Counted from the stretch's first letter, positions 1-6,540 are shown. The stretch: 9,397 nt of DNA from CAYOHG01 sp964465125 (GCA_964465125.1 CAYXIO010000094.1:1-9397), one strand, 5' to 3'. The notes: generated by a model not told the origin, from the letters alone. Numbers and translations are program-made.

Positions 1-167
1 AGGGGCTGCTGCGCGTGCCGCCGCCGCAGACGATGTTCCTGCACCGCAAGCTGGTGGGTTCGTTCCTCACCCTCGCGCACATCGGCGCGCGCGTCGATGC
101 GCGCGCGCTGGTGCTGCCGCTGCTCGCGCGGCTCGGCGCGCAGGTCGCGGCTCGAGGTCGCTCGTAA
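1..167 (+). CDS. AarF/ABC1/UbiB kinase-like protein, C-terminal end (partial)
   Basis: Reading from base 3, an open frame runs into the window and stops at TAA 165-167. The 54 visible residues contain a PPP-x-x-MFLHRKLVGSFL segment, followed by a helix with a RVDAR pattern. That matches the extreme C-terminus of the AarF/ABC1/UbiB atypical kinase family, where a conserved 'LHRK..G.F..L..L.a..D.r' stretch closes the kinase-like fold. Family members act in quinone biosynthesis or as uncharacterised membrane-associated ATPases or kinases. The catalytic part lies outside the window, so the subfamily cannot be told. The gene converges on the ccdA-like gene, with only 12 bp between the two stop codons and no visible terminator hairpin. 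The family call rests on a short tail and is moderately secure. Confidence 0.6.
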   Translation, partial: GLLRVPPPQTMFLHRKLVGSFLTLAHIGARVDARALVLPLLARLGAQVAARGRS

Positions 168-179
168 CCTGACGGGATT

Positions 180-917
180 TCAGAACCGGGTAGTCAGTCT
201 TACCCAGGCATCCGGCATCAGGTCGAGCATCTTCGCCTCCATCCAGCGGTCGAAACCGGTCAGCACGGCGACGCCCATCAGCCCGATCAGCACGGCGAAC
301 CCATGCCGCAGGTCGGCGCCGTGGCCGAGCACCCAGCGGCGCATGCGCGCGAACAAGGTGCGTGACGCGTGGGCGACGGCCATCAGCGGCAGCGCTGCGC
401 CAATGCCGAACACCCCGAGAATCAGCCCGCCGTTGAGCAGGCCGCCCTTCGTGGCGACGAGCGCCATGCCGGAGCCGAGCAGGGGTCCCGAGCACGGGCT
501 CCACACCATGCCGAGCAATGCGCCGAGCAGGAAGGCACCGTGCACGGTTTCGGGATGCAGTCGCGCCGAGACCCGTTGGGCCATCGTGGCCAGCCGCGAA
601 AGCCAGGCCGGCGTGTGCGCCTGCGCTTCGGGTACGAGCAGCACGACCGCGATCGCCAGCAGCAGCAAGCCGGCCGCGGTCCGGAGATATCCGATGTCGA
701 TGCCCAGCGTCGGGCCCACCGCGCCGAGCATCACGCCGAAGAACACGAACGCCGCCACCATGCCCGCGCCCATCGCGAGCGGGCCGAGCTGGCGATGCGT
801 GTGCGCGACTCCGCCGACGATCATCGGCAACAGCGGGAATACGCAGGGCGAAAGCGTCGACAGCGCGCCGGCGACGAGCGTCAGACCCAGGTGCAGGAAG
901 GAGAGGGGTTCGACCAC
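180..917 (-). CDS. CcdA/DsbD-type transmembrane thiol electron carrier
   Basis: The gene encodes a 245-residue integral membrane protein with six hydrophobic segments. These lie roughly at residues 7-35, 45-68, 77-96, 127-155, 158-183 and 205-222. It shows the CcdA hallmark of two internally repeated SPC motifs: S-P-C25-V-F-P in helix 1 and S-P-C142-S-G-P in helix 4. In the family this cysteine pair takes electrons from cytoplasmic thioredoxin and passes them to periplasmic thiol proteins, for example in cytochrome c maturation or disulfide isomerisation. The length is typical of stand-alone CcdA proteins rather than three-domain DsbD. The start is GTG at 917, 4 bp after the thioredoxin-like gene's stop; there is no strong ribosome binding site, so translation is probably coupled. 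It is the last gene of a DsbA, thioredoxin, CcdA operon, in which the neighbouring periplasmic thioredoxin is the likely electron acceptor. Whether it serves cytochrome c or another target is not visible. Confidence 0.85.
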   Translation of the reverse strand: MVEPLSFLHLGLTLVAGALSTLSPCVFPLLPMIVGGVAHTHRQLGPLAMGAGMVAAFVFFGVMLGAVGPTLGIDIGYLRTAAGLLLLAIAVVLLVPEAQAHTPAWLSRLATMAQRVSARLHPETVHGAFLLGALLGMVWSPCSGPLLGSGMALVATKGGLLNGGLILGVFGIGAALPLMAVAHASRTLFARMRRWVLGHGADLRHGFAVLIGLMGVAVLTGFDRWMEAKMLDLMPDAWVRLTTRF

Positions 918-921
918 CGCG

Positions 922-1272
922 TCAAAGCGCAGAACGCAGCGCGGCGCGCAGCCGCTCCGGTTCGACCACGCCCAGCAGGCGTGCGCGCTCGACGCTTCCG
1001 CGCAGCACGATCAGCGCACCGGGCGCCATGACGCGAAACGCCCGCGACGTCTCCCGATCCTCGTCGAAATCGACCACCAGCAGCGTCAGGGCCAGCCCGG
1101 TGTCGGCCCGCATCGCCTCGAAGGCCTTCGCCTGCAGCCGGCAGGTGCCACAGGATTTCGAATGGAAGTGCAGCGCGATCGGCGCATCGGCGCGTTGCGC
1201 CTGGGCAAGGGCTTCGGCCGAAAACGGCACGATCTCGAGCGCCGCTGCGAGCGGCGCGCACAGCGACAACAT
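922..1272 (-). CDS. Exported thioredoxin-fold protein with CGTC active site
   Basis: From ATG 1272 the product is 116 residues: a hydrophobic leader ending near A-A-A-L-E (residues 9-13), then a thioredoxin fold. The redox site is C41-G-T-C44 within HFHSKSCGTC. The cis-proline loop is A83-P84-G, followed by an IVLRG strand. It is likely a periplasmic or membrane-anchored thiol reductase working with the CcdA-like protein encoded 4 bp downstream. The start is uncertain. With ATG 1272 the leader lacks the usual positively charged N-region and no ribosome binding site precedes it. The frame stays open upstream through a stretch with Arg and a long hydrophobic core that would complete a signal peptide, but it has no ATG, GTG or TTG until GTG 1404. 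That codon would overlap the dsbA-like gene by 97 bp and seems unlikely. An ATA at 1311, placed behind a GAGG, is discussed as a finding. Confidence 0.75.
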   Translation of the reverse strand: MLSLCAPLAAALEIVPFSAEALAQAQRADAPIALHFHSKSCGTCRLQAKAFEAMRADTGLALTLLVVDFDEDRETSRAFRVMAPGALIVLRGSVERARLLGVVEPERLRAALRSAL

Positions 1273-1307
1273 GAGTGCCAGCGCGAGCGCCGGCAGGCTG
1301 CGGATGC

Positions 1308-1961
1308 CTATGCTGCACCTCGACGTTCGCGAGCCAGCAGATAATCGAGGACGCGCAGCGTGGCCGTGTAGCTGCCGCCGAGCATCGACGGCGCGGTGAT
1401 CCACTTTCCGTTCACCGCGAAGGTGGGGACGCCGTCGACCTTGTACGCGTTCACCGTCGCCGTGGCCTCCTGCATCTTCTCGCGCACCGCGGGCGAGCCG
1501 AAGGTTTCGACGAAGCGCGCGCGGTCGACGCCGTTGCGCGCGACGAAGTCGGCCATCCGGTCGCGCGTGTCGAGATCGAGTTGCTGGACATGTATCGCCG
1601 CATAGATGCGTTCGGATAATTCGTCTGCCTTGCCGAGCACCTCGAGCGTGTAGTGCAACTGCTGCAGCGGCGGACGCGCGACATGGACCCTGCGGAACGC
1701 GACGTCAGGGGGTTGCCTGCGCAGCCACTCCCTCATGATCGGCTCCAACGCGTTGCAGAACGGACACGCGTACCAGAAGAACTCGATCAGCTCGAGCTTG
1801 CCGGGGGTGGCCGTGGGCTGCGGTGGCTCGACCGTGCGGTACTCGAAGCCCTCTTCGGGCACCTCGACCTGCCGGGTTGCGCAGCCGGCAGCAAGCGCCG
1901 CGGCGCCCGTTGCGAGCGTCTTGAGGAAACGCCGGACGGAGGGATCGACGGGCTGGTTCAT
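1308..1961 (-). CDS. DsbA-family thiol:disulfide interchange protein, putative lipoprotein
   Basis: The gene encodes a 217-residue DsbA-like protein. The N-terminus has an RR-F-L-K pair of arginines at residues 10-14, resembling a Tat motif, then a hydrophobic core ending in A-A-G-C27. This is a plausible lipobox, although position -3 is Ala rather than Leu. The thioredoxin part begins near residue 54 with the redox centre C66-P-F-C69 (classical DsbA has CPHC). A helical insertion follows, and the cis-proline lies in G-V178-P179-T. In this family the protein oxidises or shuffles disulfides in exported proteins. The start is ATG 1961, because an AGAGG sits about 11 nt upstream and the signal sequence follows directly; the longer open frame to 2111 has no such support. 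It is the first gene of the redox operon and is divergent from the fadL-like gene. The His-to-Phe change in the CxxC loop should lower its redox potential relative to CPHC, which is an inference. Confidence 0.85.
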   Translation of the reverse strand: MNQPVDPSVRRFLKTLATGAAALAAGCATRQVEVPEEGFEYRTVEPPQPTATPGKLELIEFFWYACPFCNALEPIMREWLRRQPPDVAFRRVHVARPPLQQLHYTLEVLGKADELSERIYAAIHVQQLDLDTRDRMADFVARNGVDRARFVETFGSPAVREKMQEATATVNAYKVDGVPTFAVNGKWITAPSMLGGSYTATLRVLDYLLARERRGAA

Positions 1962-2033
1962 GGATGCTGGCGCCTCTTTCGATCGGACAAATCCTACATC
2001 CGGCGCGCGAACAAATGTTGACCTGCGTCGACT

Positions 2034-2062
2034 TGTCTCGCGGCACGCAGGCGAAGAATGAT
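2034..2062 (+). promoter_or_regulatory. Possible sigma-70 promoter for the fadL-like gene
   Basis: A TTGTCT box (2034-2039) is followed after 17 bp by AATGAT (2057-2062). Each matches its consensus hexamer at four of six positions. This would start transcription near 2069, giving a leader of about 25 nt before ATG 2094. It lies in the 132-bp divergent region between the dsbA-like and fadL-like genes. A TTGACC at 2018 has no -10 partner at a proper distance. I saw no convincing promoter for the opposite strand here. Confidence 0.3.
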
Positions 2063-2093
2063 CGCTCGGCAACGCTCCACGCAGGACAGCATC

Positions 2094-3407
2094 ATGCAGC
2101 AACCGATCCATCGCCGGGTTTTGATTTCGGCTGCCGTCGCGACGGCTCTGGCGGCGTGGTCCGCCCAGGCGTCGGCCGCGGGGTTCGCTTTGTACGAACA
2201 GAACGCCAGCGGCCTGGGCAACGCCTTCGCCGGCGCCGCGGCCGTGGCCGAGGACGCCGGCACGATCTACTTCAACCCGGCCGGCATGACCCGCATCCGC
2301 GGCCGGCAGGTGGTCGGTGCACTGTCGGTCATCAACGTCAAGATCGAGTTCGAAAACGACGGCGGATCGAACGTGCCGCTGGGACAGGTTCCGGGCGGCG
2401 GAAACGGCGGCGACGCCGGGGGCACGGCGGCGTTGCCGGCAGGCTACCTGTCATGGGAGCTGAAGCCCAACACGCTGTGGCTCGGCGTCGGCATCAGCGG
2501 ACCCTTCGGCCTGAGCACCGAGTGGAAGGAGAGCTGGGTCGGGCGATTCCACGCGATCGAATCCTCGGTCGAGGCGATCAATGTCAATCCCAGTGTCGCG
2601 TGGAAGGTGAACGACCAATTTTCGCTGGGCGCCGGCGTCAGCTTCCAGCGACTGAAGGCCACGTTCTCGAACGCGGTGCCATACACCGCACTTGCGGGCC
2701 TGCTGAAGATCCCCGGAGTACCGCTCGGCAGCGAAGGCATCGCGGAGGTCGAAGGCGACAGCTGGGCCACCGGCTGGAACCTCGGAGCGACCTGGCAGGC
2801 CACGCCCTCCACGCGGCTCGGGCTCGCCTACCGCTCGAAGATCAAGCACGACGTCGAGGGCGACGTCACCTTTTCGGCCCGCCCGGCGCAACTCGCCGCA
2901 GTCGTGCCCAATGGCGACGTCAAGTCCCGGGTCGAGTTGCCCGACACGCTCTCGCTGGCGGTGGCTCACGACCTCGATGCCCGCTGGCAGCTGCTTGCGG
3001 ATTACACCCGCACCGGATGGAGCTCGATCCAGGATCTCACGATCCTGCGGCCCAGCGGCCAGCCGGTCAGCAGTGTCGACCTCGCGTTCGAAGACGCGTG
3101 GCGGCTCGCGCTGGGCGCCAACTACCGGATGGACGATCGCTGGACGCTGCGCTTCGGCTTTGCGTACGACCGCACGCCGGTGCAGGATGCCAAGCGCACC
3201 CCGCGCCTGCCGGACATGGACCGCAAGTGGCTCTCGGTCGGCACGCAGTACCGGGCCAGCCAGCAGCTCGCATTCGACGTCGGCTTCACCTACATCTTCA
3301 GCAGCGACGCCTCCAGCAACCTGCATAGCGCGAGCGCCGGCAACCTGACGGGCAGCTACAGCAACAAGACCTGGGTGCTCGGCGGGCAGGTGCGCTACAC
3401 GTTCTAG
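2094..3407 (+). CDS. FadL/OmpP1/TodX-family outer-membrane channel
   Basis: The gene encodes a 437-residue outer-membrane beta-barrel of the FadL family, which lets long-chain fatty acids or aromatic hydrocarbons diffuse across the outer membrane. A signal peptide (residues 1-28) ends A-S-A before the mature N-terminus A-G-F-A-L-Y-E-Q. That start, the S-G-L-G-N-A-F-A-G stretch and the Y-F-N61-P62-A63-G motif form the conserved N-terminal hatch of FadL proteins. The chain ends in Y-T-F, the terminal-aromatic signal for BAM-dependent assembly. A glycine-rich loop lies at about residues 89-112, likely surface exposed. The start is ATG 2094, because AGGA (2083-2086) sits 7 nt upstream and the signal peptide begins there, not at the in-frame ATG 2058. 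Substrate cannot be read from sequence. The nearby decarboxylase/receptor operon and FAD oxidoreductase make an aromatic or hydrophobic catabolic substrate reasonable, as an inference. Confidence 0.92.
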   Translation: MQQPIHRRVLISAAVATALAAWSAQASAAGFALYEQNASGLGNAFAGAAAVAEDAGTIYFNPAGMTRIRGRQVVGALSVINVKIEFENDGGSNVPLGQVPGGGNGGDAGGTAALPAGYLSWELKPNTLWLGVGISGPFGLSTEWKESWVGRFHAIESSVEAINVNPSVAWKVNDQFSLGAGVSFQRLKATFSNAVPYTALAGLLKIPGVPLGSEGIAEVEGDSWATGWNLGATWQATPSTRLGLAYRSKIKHDVEGDVTFSARPAQLAAVVPNGDVKSRVELPDTLSLAVAHDLDARWQLLADYTRTGWSSIQDLTILRPSGQPVSSVDLAFEDAWRLALGANYRMDDRWTLRFGFAYDRTPVQDAKRTPRLPDMDRKWLSVGTQYRASQQLAFDVGFTYIFSSDASSNLHSASAGNLTGSYSNKTWVLGGQVRYTF

Positions 3408-3427
3408 GCGGGACCGACGGCCGCACC

Positions 3428-3589
3428 CTAGTAGTTGCGATAGATCTGCGGCAACTCGTCGGGGGTCAGGATCCTCGACGGCTGGTTGGTCAGCTTGCTG
3501 TTCAGCGCGGCGCAGCCGCCGACGGCCGGCAGCACGCCGGCGATCAGGATGGCGATCGCCGCTACCTTGGCGAACTTCCTCGGGTTCAT
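3428..3589 (-). CDS. Small putative lipoprotein, 53 residues, unknown function
   Basis: The gene encodes a 53-residue product. Basic residues R4, K5 and K8 precede a hydrophobic stretch (9-22), then V23-G24-G25-C26, a credible lipobox for signal peptidase II. The mature peptide would be only 28 residues, polar, with N-Q-P-S-R-I-L-T-P-D-E-L at 35-46 and an aromatic tail ending Y-R-N-Y. The start is well supported: AGGAGG lies 6 nt before ATG 3589. The gene converges on the fadL-like gene with 20 bp between stops and no clear terminator hairpin. A long dyad (3604-3654) sits immediately upstream of the ribosome binding site. I do not recognise the family. It could be an envelope-stress or structural mini-lipoprotein. 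The strong ribosome binding site and lipobox argue that it is a real gene. Confidence 0.72.
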   Translation of the reverse strand: MNPRKFAKVAAIAILIAGVLPAVGGCAALNSKLTNQPSRILTPDELPQIYRNY

Positions 3590-3603
3590 CCGATCCTCCT
3601 GCG

Positions 3604-3654
3604 GTCGAGGGGCGCGTACGTCGCGGATTCCGGGCCGCATACGCTCCCCTCGAC
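3604..3654 (-). promoter_or_regulatory. Long inverted repeat in the leader of the small lipoprotein gene
   Basis: Left arm GTCGAGGGGCGCGTA (3604-3618) and right arm TACGCTCCCCTCGAC (3640-3654) pair at 14 of 15 positions, the one mismatch being 3613/3645. The 21-nt interior can form a further 4-bp stem (GCGG 3623-3626 with CCGC 3635-3638). On the minus strand the hairpin would end 3 nt before the AGGAGG of the lipoprotein gene. No T-run follows on either strand, so an ordinary intrinsic terminator is less likely. It may be an RNA structure in the leader or a protein-binding dyad. The rest of 3655-3731 shows nothing I can name. Confidence 0.6.
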
Positions 3655-3731
3655 TATTACACCGATCGGCTTTGGCCCGCTTTGCGTCGGAGCAAGCACA
3701 TGGACGTCAGGGCTTCCATGCACTCCTGGGC

Positions 3732-3857
3732 TCATGCCTGGATGTAGGCAGTCTTCACCGTGGTGTAAAACTCGGCCGCATAGCTTCCCTGCTCGCGCGG
3801 ACCGAAGCTCGAGGCCTTGCGTCCGCCGAACGGTACATGGAAGTCGACGCCGGCAAG
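3732..3857 (-). pseudogene. Aldehyde dehydrogenase C-terminal remnant
   Basis: On the minus strand, the frame ending at TGA 3734-3732 encodes about 41 residues matching the extreme C-terminus of NAD(P)-dependent aldehyde dehydrogenases. It contains A-G-V-D-F-H-V-P-F-G-G-R-K, then S-S-F-G-P-R-E-Q-G, and ends E-F-Y-T-T-V-K-T-A-Y-I-Q-A. The 'AGVDYHVPFGGRKGSS.G.REQG' pattern is characteristic of 2-oxoglutarate-semialdehyde (2,5-dioxovalerate) dehydrogenase-like members. The catalytic Cys, Glu and NAD-binding parts are absent: the similarity stops around 3857-3860, exactly where the Bug receptor gene ends (TAG 3862-3860). There is no start codon or ribosome binding site of its own. It looks like the tail of a gene lost by a rearrangement that placed the receptor operon against it. 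The match is clear from the motif; the mechanism is inference. Confidence 0.78.
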
Positions 3858-3859
3858 CG

Positions 3860-4846
3860 CTATCCCTCTGGCTTGAACCCGGAAGCGCGTACCACCGGCG
3901 CCCAGGCCACCTGCTCATTGCGGATCCGCTCGGCGAAATCGGAGGGGCTCATCGGCGCCGGGTCCACGTTGAGCGTCTTCAACCGCGCGATGACGTCGGA
4001 ATCGCGAAGCGCGCCGCGCAACGCCTCGTTCAGCGCGGTCGCCATGGAAGGCGGGGCGCCTGCGGGAAGCAGCATTCCGTACCACTCCTGTACCTGGACG
4101 CTCCTGTATCCGGCTTCGACGAAGGTCGGCGACTCGGGCGTCAACGCCGCGCGCGTGGGGCCGGAGGTGGCGAGCACGCGCACCCGGCCGCTGTCGAGGT
4201 ACGGAGCGACGTCGGCGAGCGTGCCGAAGTACGCCGGGATCTGTCCGCCGAGCAGGTCCTGAACCGCCGGGGCGGCCCCCTTGTAGCCCACATGCACCAG
4301 ATTCAGCCCTGCGGCCTGCGCGAACATCAAACCCACGAAGTGCGGGGAGGCCCCTGGCGCAGGCGAGCCGAAGCTTGCCCGCTGCGGATTGGCCTTGAAC
4401 CATTGCACCAACTCGCCGACAGTGCGCGCCGTGGTCTCCGGACCCACGGCGAGCGCGATGTCGAATGTACAGATCGGGGACACGGGCCTGAAGTCGCGCA
4501 CCGCGTCGTAGCCGAGCGAGCGGTACAGGTGCGGATACATCGTCAGGATCGTGCCTGGCGTCTGAAGGATGACGCTGCCATCGGGCGCCGCGTTGCGTAC
4601 CACTTCAACGCCAATGCGTCCTCCGGCCCCGGCCCTGTTCTCGACGATCAGCGTGTCGGCGTATACCCCGCGCAGCTTGTCGGCGAGCAGCCGCGCAATC
4701 ACGTCGTTGCTTCCGCCGGGAGGAAAGCCGACCACGATTCTCGCGGATTTCAGCGGTTGGGCCGATGCCGGCGAGGAACGCAGGCCGAGGGCGGCCATCC
4801 CGGCCGCAGCGCCTGTTGCGACGAGGAAGCGGCGACGTCTGGACAT
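3860..4846 (-). CDS. Bug-family tripartite tricarboxylate transporter substrate-binding protein
   Basis: The gene encodes a 328-residue periplasmic receptor of the Bug/TctC family. A Tat-like leader (R3-R6 cluster then F-L-V-A, hydrophobic to about residue 22) ends A-S-A-Q near residue 30. The mature part begins with the family pattern R-I-V-V-G-F-P-P-G-G-S-N-D-V-I-A-R. It continues with V-E-N-R-A-G-A-G-G-R-I-G, then H-V-G-Y-K-G-A-A-P-A and D-L-L-G-G-Q-I. It closes at the usual family C-terminus (W-x-P-V-V-R-A-S-G). Such proteins bind carboxylates, often aromatic or dicarboxylic, between two lobes. ATG 4846 has GGGAG 8 nt upstream. It lies 20 bp after the ThDP decarboxylase stop, so the two are almost certainly cotranscribed. 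No TctA or TctB membrane subunits are present, a common situation for these orphan receptors in betaproteobacteria. Full length, with no damage. Confidence 0.92.
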   Translation of the reverse strand: MSRRRRFLVATGAAAGMAALGLRSSPASAQPLKSARIVVGFPPGGSNDVIARLLADKLRGVYADTLIVENRAGAGGRIGVEVVRNAAPDGSVILQTPGTILTMYPHLYRSLGYDAVRDFRPVSPICTFDIALAVGPETTARTVGELVQWFKANPQRASFGSPAPGASPHFVGLMFAQAAGLNLVHVGYKGAAPAVQDLLGGQIPAYFGTLADVAPYLDSGRVRVLATSGPTRAALTPESPTFVEAGYRSVQVQEWYGMLLPAGAPPSMATALNEALRGALRDSDVIARLKTLNVDPAPMSPSDFAERIRNEQVAWAPVVRASGFKPEG

Positions 4847-4866
4847 GTTCGTGTCTCCCCGAAGGA

Positions 4867-6540
4867 TCAGTAATAGACCGACGCCGCGACGCGCGCATCG
4901 ATGAGGGCAGGTTCGTTTGTGGCGAGCGCCCAGTGCAGCGCGTCGCCGACCTCCCGTTCCGAACTCGCCGAAGCGGCCCGAACGCCGAATCCACGCGCAA
5001 TGGCGCAGAAGTCAACCTCTGGCCGCGCGAGCGCCGAGCCGGGGTACGAGCCCGCGTCGGCGCAAGCGCCACCGACTTGACCGAGCCCACGCCGAACGGC
5101 CATGTAGCCGCCGTTATTCACGACGACGACGATCAGCGGCGCATGGAGGTGGGCGGCGGACCACAGCGCCTGTATGTTGAAGAGTGCGCCGCCGTCGCCG
5201 ACGAACGCGACGACGCGCCGGGACGACATCCCGAGTTGGACGCCGACCGCAGCCGCGATACCCCATCCGAGCCCCCCGCCGGAGGTTCCGAAGTAGCGCC
5301 GGTCCTCGCCGAGTCGGAAACAGGACTGCATCATCGACTTCGACAGCACGGACTCGTCCACGATCGCGACGTCCGGGGGCAGGATTTCGCTCATCACGGC
5401 AAGCAGGCGCTGCGGGTGCATCGGCTCGCCTGGCATCGGCACCCAGGGATGAGGCACTCCGCGCGGGTCTTCACGAAGCGACGCCGGGCGACCTCTCGCG
5501 CGTGCCCGGCGCGCTTCGAGCGCCTTGCCGGGCGGCACGGACCTGGTTGCCAGCATGCCGTGGAGGTCGCGCACCGCATCCCCGGCGTCGCCGAGCAGCG
5601 CGAGCTCGGTGGGGTAGATCTTGCCCAGCTCGCTCGGGTCGCCGCCGACCTGAATCAGGCGCACACCCGGCTGCAGGTAGGGCTTCTCGGGCCAGCTGTA
5701 TTCCATGAACATCCTGGCGCCGATGGCAACCACCAGGTCGGCGTCGCGCACGACCGGAACGGCGGGCGCAAAGTTGCCGTGATAGTAGGGATGGTCGGTC
5801 GGAAAGTTCATGGCGTTGGTCGTGAAGACCTCTTCGCCGACCACAGGCACGCAAAGCTTCTCGGCGATCTCGACCAGCAGGGGCACTGAATCGCTGGCGC
5901 CGATCTCGTTGCCCGCGACCAGCAATGGACGCTCGGCGTCGGTCAGCGCGCGCAACAAGGCTCTCAGGTCGTCGGGGTGCGCCCGCATCGTCATGCTGTC
6001 TGCGCGTCGAGCGTGGCGACCAGCGAAACCGGGCGCGAGTTCCTCCAGCATGTAGTTTTCGGGGGCGGCGATGAATACCGGGCCGCGCGGCGGCGCCTCG
6101 GCTACCTTGAGCCCGCGCTGCACCAGTTCGGGCAGCTTTTCGGGTAGCGTGACGCGCCATGCTTCCTTGGTGACCTGCCGCACGAGTCCCGGCATGTCGG
6201 GTACCTCGCAAAAACATCCGCGCCCGGTGAGCCGATCGTCCTTGTCGCCCGCGATCACCAGAAGCGGCGAGCGATCGCTGCGCAGGTTGATCAGGTTCGT
6301 CAGCGTGTTCGCCGTGCCGACCGAGGTGTGCACCATCACCACACCAACGCTGCCAGTCGCCCGACCGTAGCCGTCGGCCATCGCCACCGCGACTCCTTCG
6401 TTCAGGCACAGGTGAAACGCGACGCCGCCGGAGACGGTCGCCTCGAGCAATGCGAGTTCGGTCGTTCCCGGATTCCCGAAAATCCGCTCGATCCCGTTTG
6501 CCTTCAGGACGGCGATCGCTTCCCTGGCTGCCGTCGTCAC
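4867..6540 (-). CDS. ThDP-dependent decarboxylase, benzoylformate decarboxylase-like
   Basis: The gene encodes a 557-residue enzyme of the thiamine diphosphate family (acetolactate synthase, pyruvate and benzoylformate decarboxylases). The N-terminal PYR domain has F-G-N-P-G-T-T-E (21-28), the ThDP-activating glutamate E48 in L-N-E-G-V-A-V-A-M-A-D-G-Y, and H71 in V-H-T-S-V-G-T-A-N. The C-terminal PP domain has G448-D-G-G, then 24 residues to N475-N476-G-G-Y, the Mg-ThDP motif. The NPG and VH-x-S-x-G-T motifs at these positions recall benzoylformate decarboxylase (E47, H70) more than acetolactate synthase. Its second active-site His (H281 of the Pseudomonas enzyme) appears replaced by Tyr in E-Y-S-W-P, by my hand alignment. 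It probably decarboxylates a 2-oxo acid, but the substrate is unknown. The start is GTG 6540, just after a GGGGGGAAAT ribosome binding site. It is the first gene of the operon with the Bug receptor, divergent from the AraC-type regulator. Confidence 0.87.
   Translation of the reverse strand: MTTAAREAIAVLKANGIERIFGNPGTTELALLEATVSGGVAFHLCLNEGVAVAMADGYGRATGSVGVVMVHTSVGTANTLTNLINLRSDRSPLLVIAGDKDDRLTGRGCFCEVPDMPGLVRQVTKEAWRVTLPEKLPELVQRGLKVAEAPPRGPVFIAAPENYMLEELAPGFAGRHARRADSMTMRAHPDDLRALLRALTDAERPLLVAGNEIGASDSVPLLVEIAEKLCVPVVGEEVFTTNAMNFPTDHPYYHGNFAPAVPVVRDADLVVAIGARMFMEYSWPEKPYLQPGVRLIQVGGDPSELGKIYPTELALLGDAGDAVRDLHGMLATRSVPPGKALEARRARARGRPASLREDPRGVPHPWVPMPGEPMHPQRLLAVMSEILPPDVAIVDESVLSKSMMQSCFRLGEDRRYFGTSGGGLGWGIAAAVGVQLGMSSRRVVAFVGDGGALFNIQALWSAAHLHAPLIVVVVNNGGYMAVRRGLGQVGGACADAGSYPGSALARPEVDFCAIARGFGVRAASASSEREVGDALHWALATNEPALIDARVAASVYY

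Noticed and set aside
168..179. Terminator between the converging UbiB-like and CcdA-like genes
   Set aside because: Only 12 bp separate the stops and no stem or T-run is visible.
97..1344. Long plus-strand open frame (415 codons) opposite the redox operon
   Set aside because: Its translation is low-complexity, rich in Arg, Ser and Ala, with no domain, and the minus strand encodes three recognisable proteins. It is a shadow of GC-rich coding.
2451..3326. Antisense open frame of 291 codons inside the fadL-like gene
   Set aside because: It is composed of reverse-strand codon bias without motifs, while the plus strand gives a full FadL protein with signal peptide and terminal aromatic.
3408..3427. 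Bidirectional terminator between the fadL-like and lipoprotein genes
   Set aside because: The 20-bp gap holds no stable hairpin and no T-run.
3586..3918. Minus-strand open frame of 110 codons spanning the receptor's 3' end
   Set aside because: It runs in a different frame from both the receptor and the aldehyde dehydrogenase remnant, has no ribosome binding site and shows no recognisable motif.
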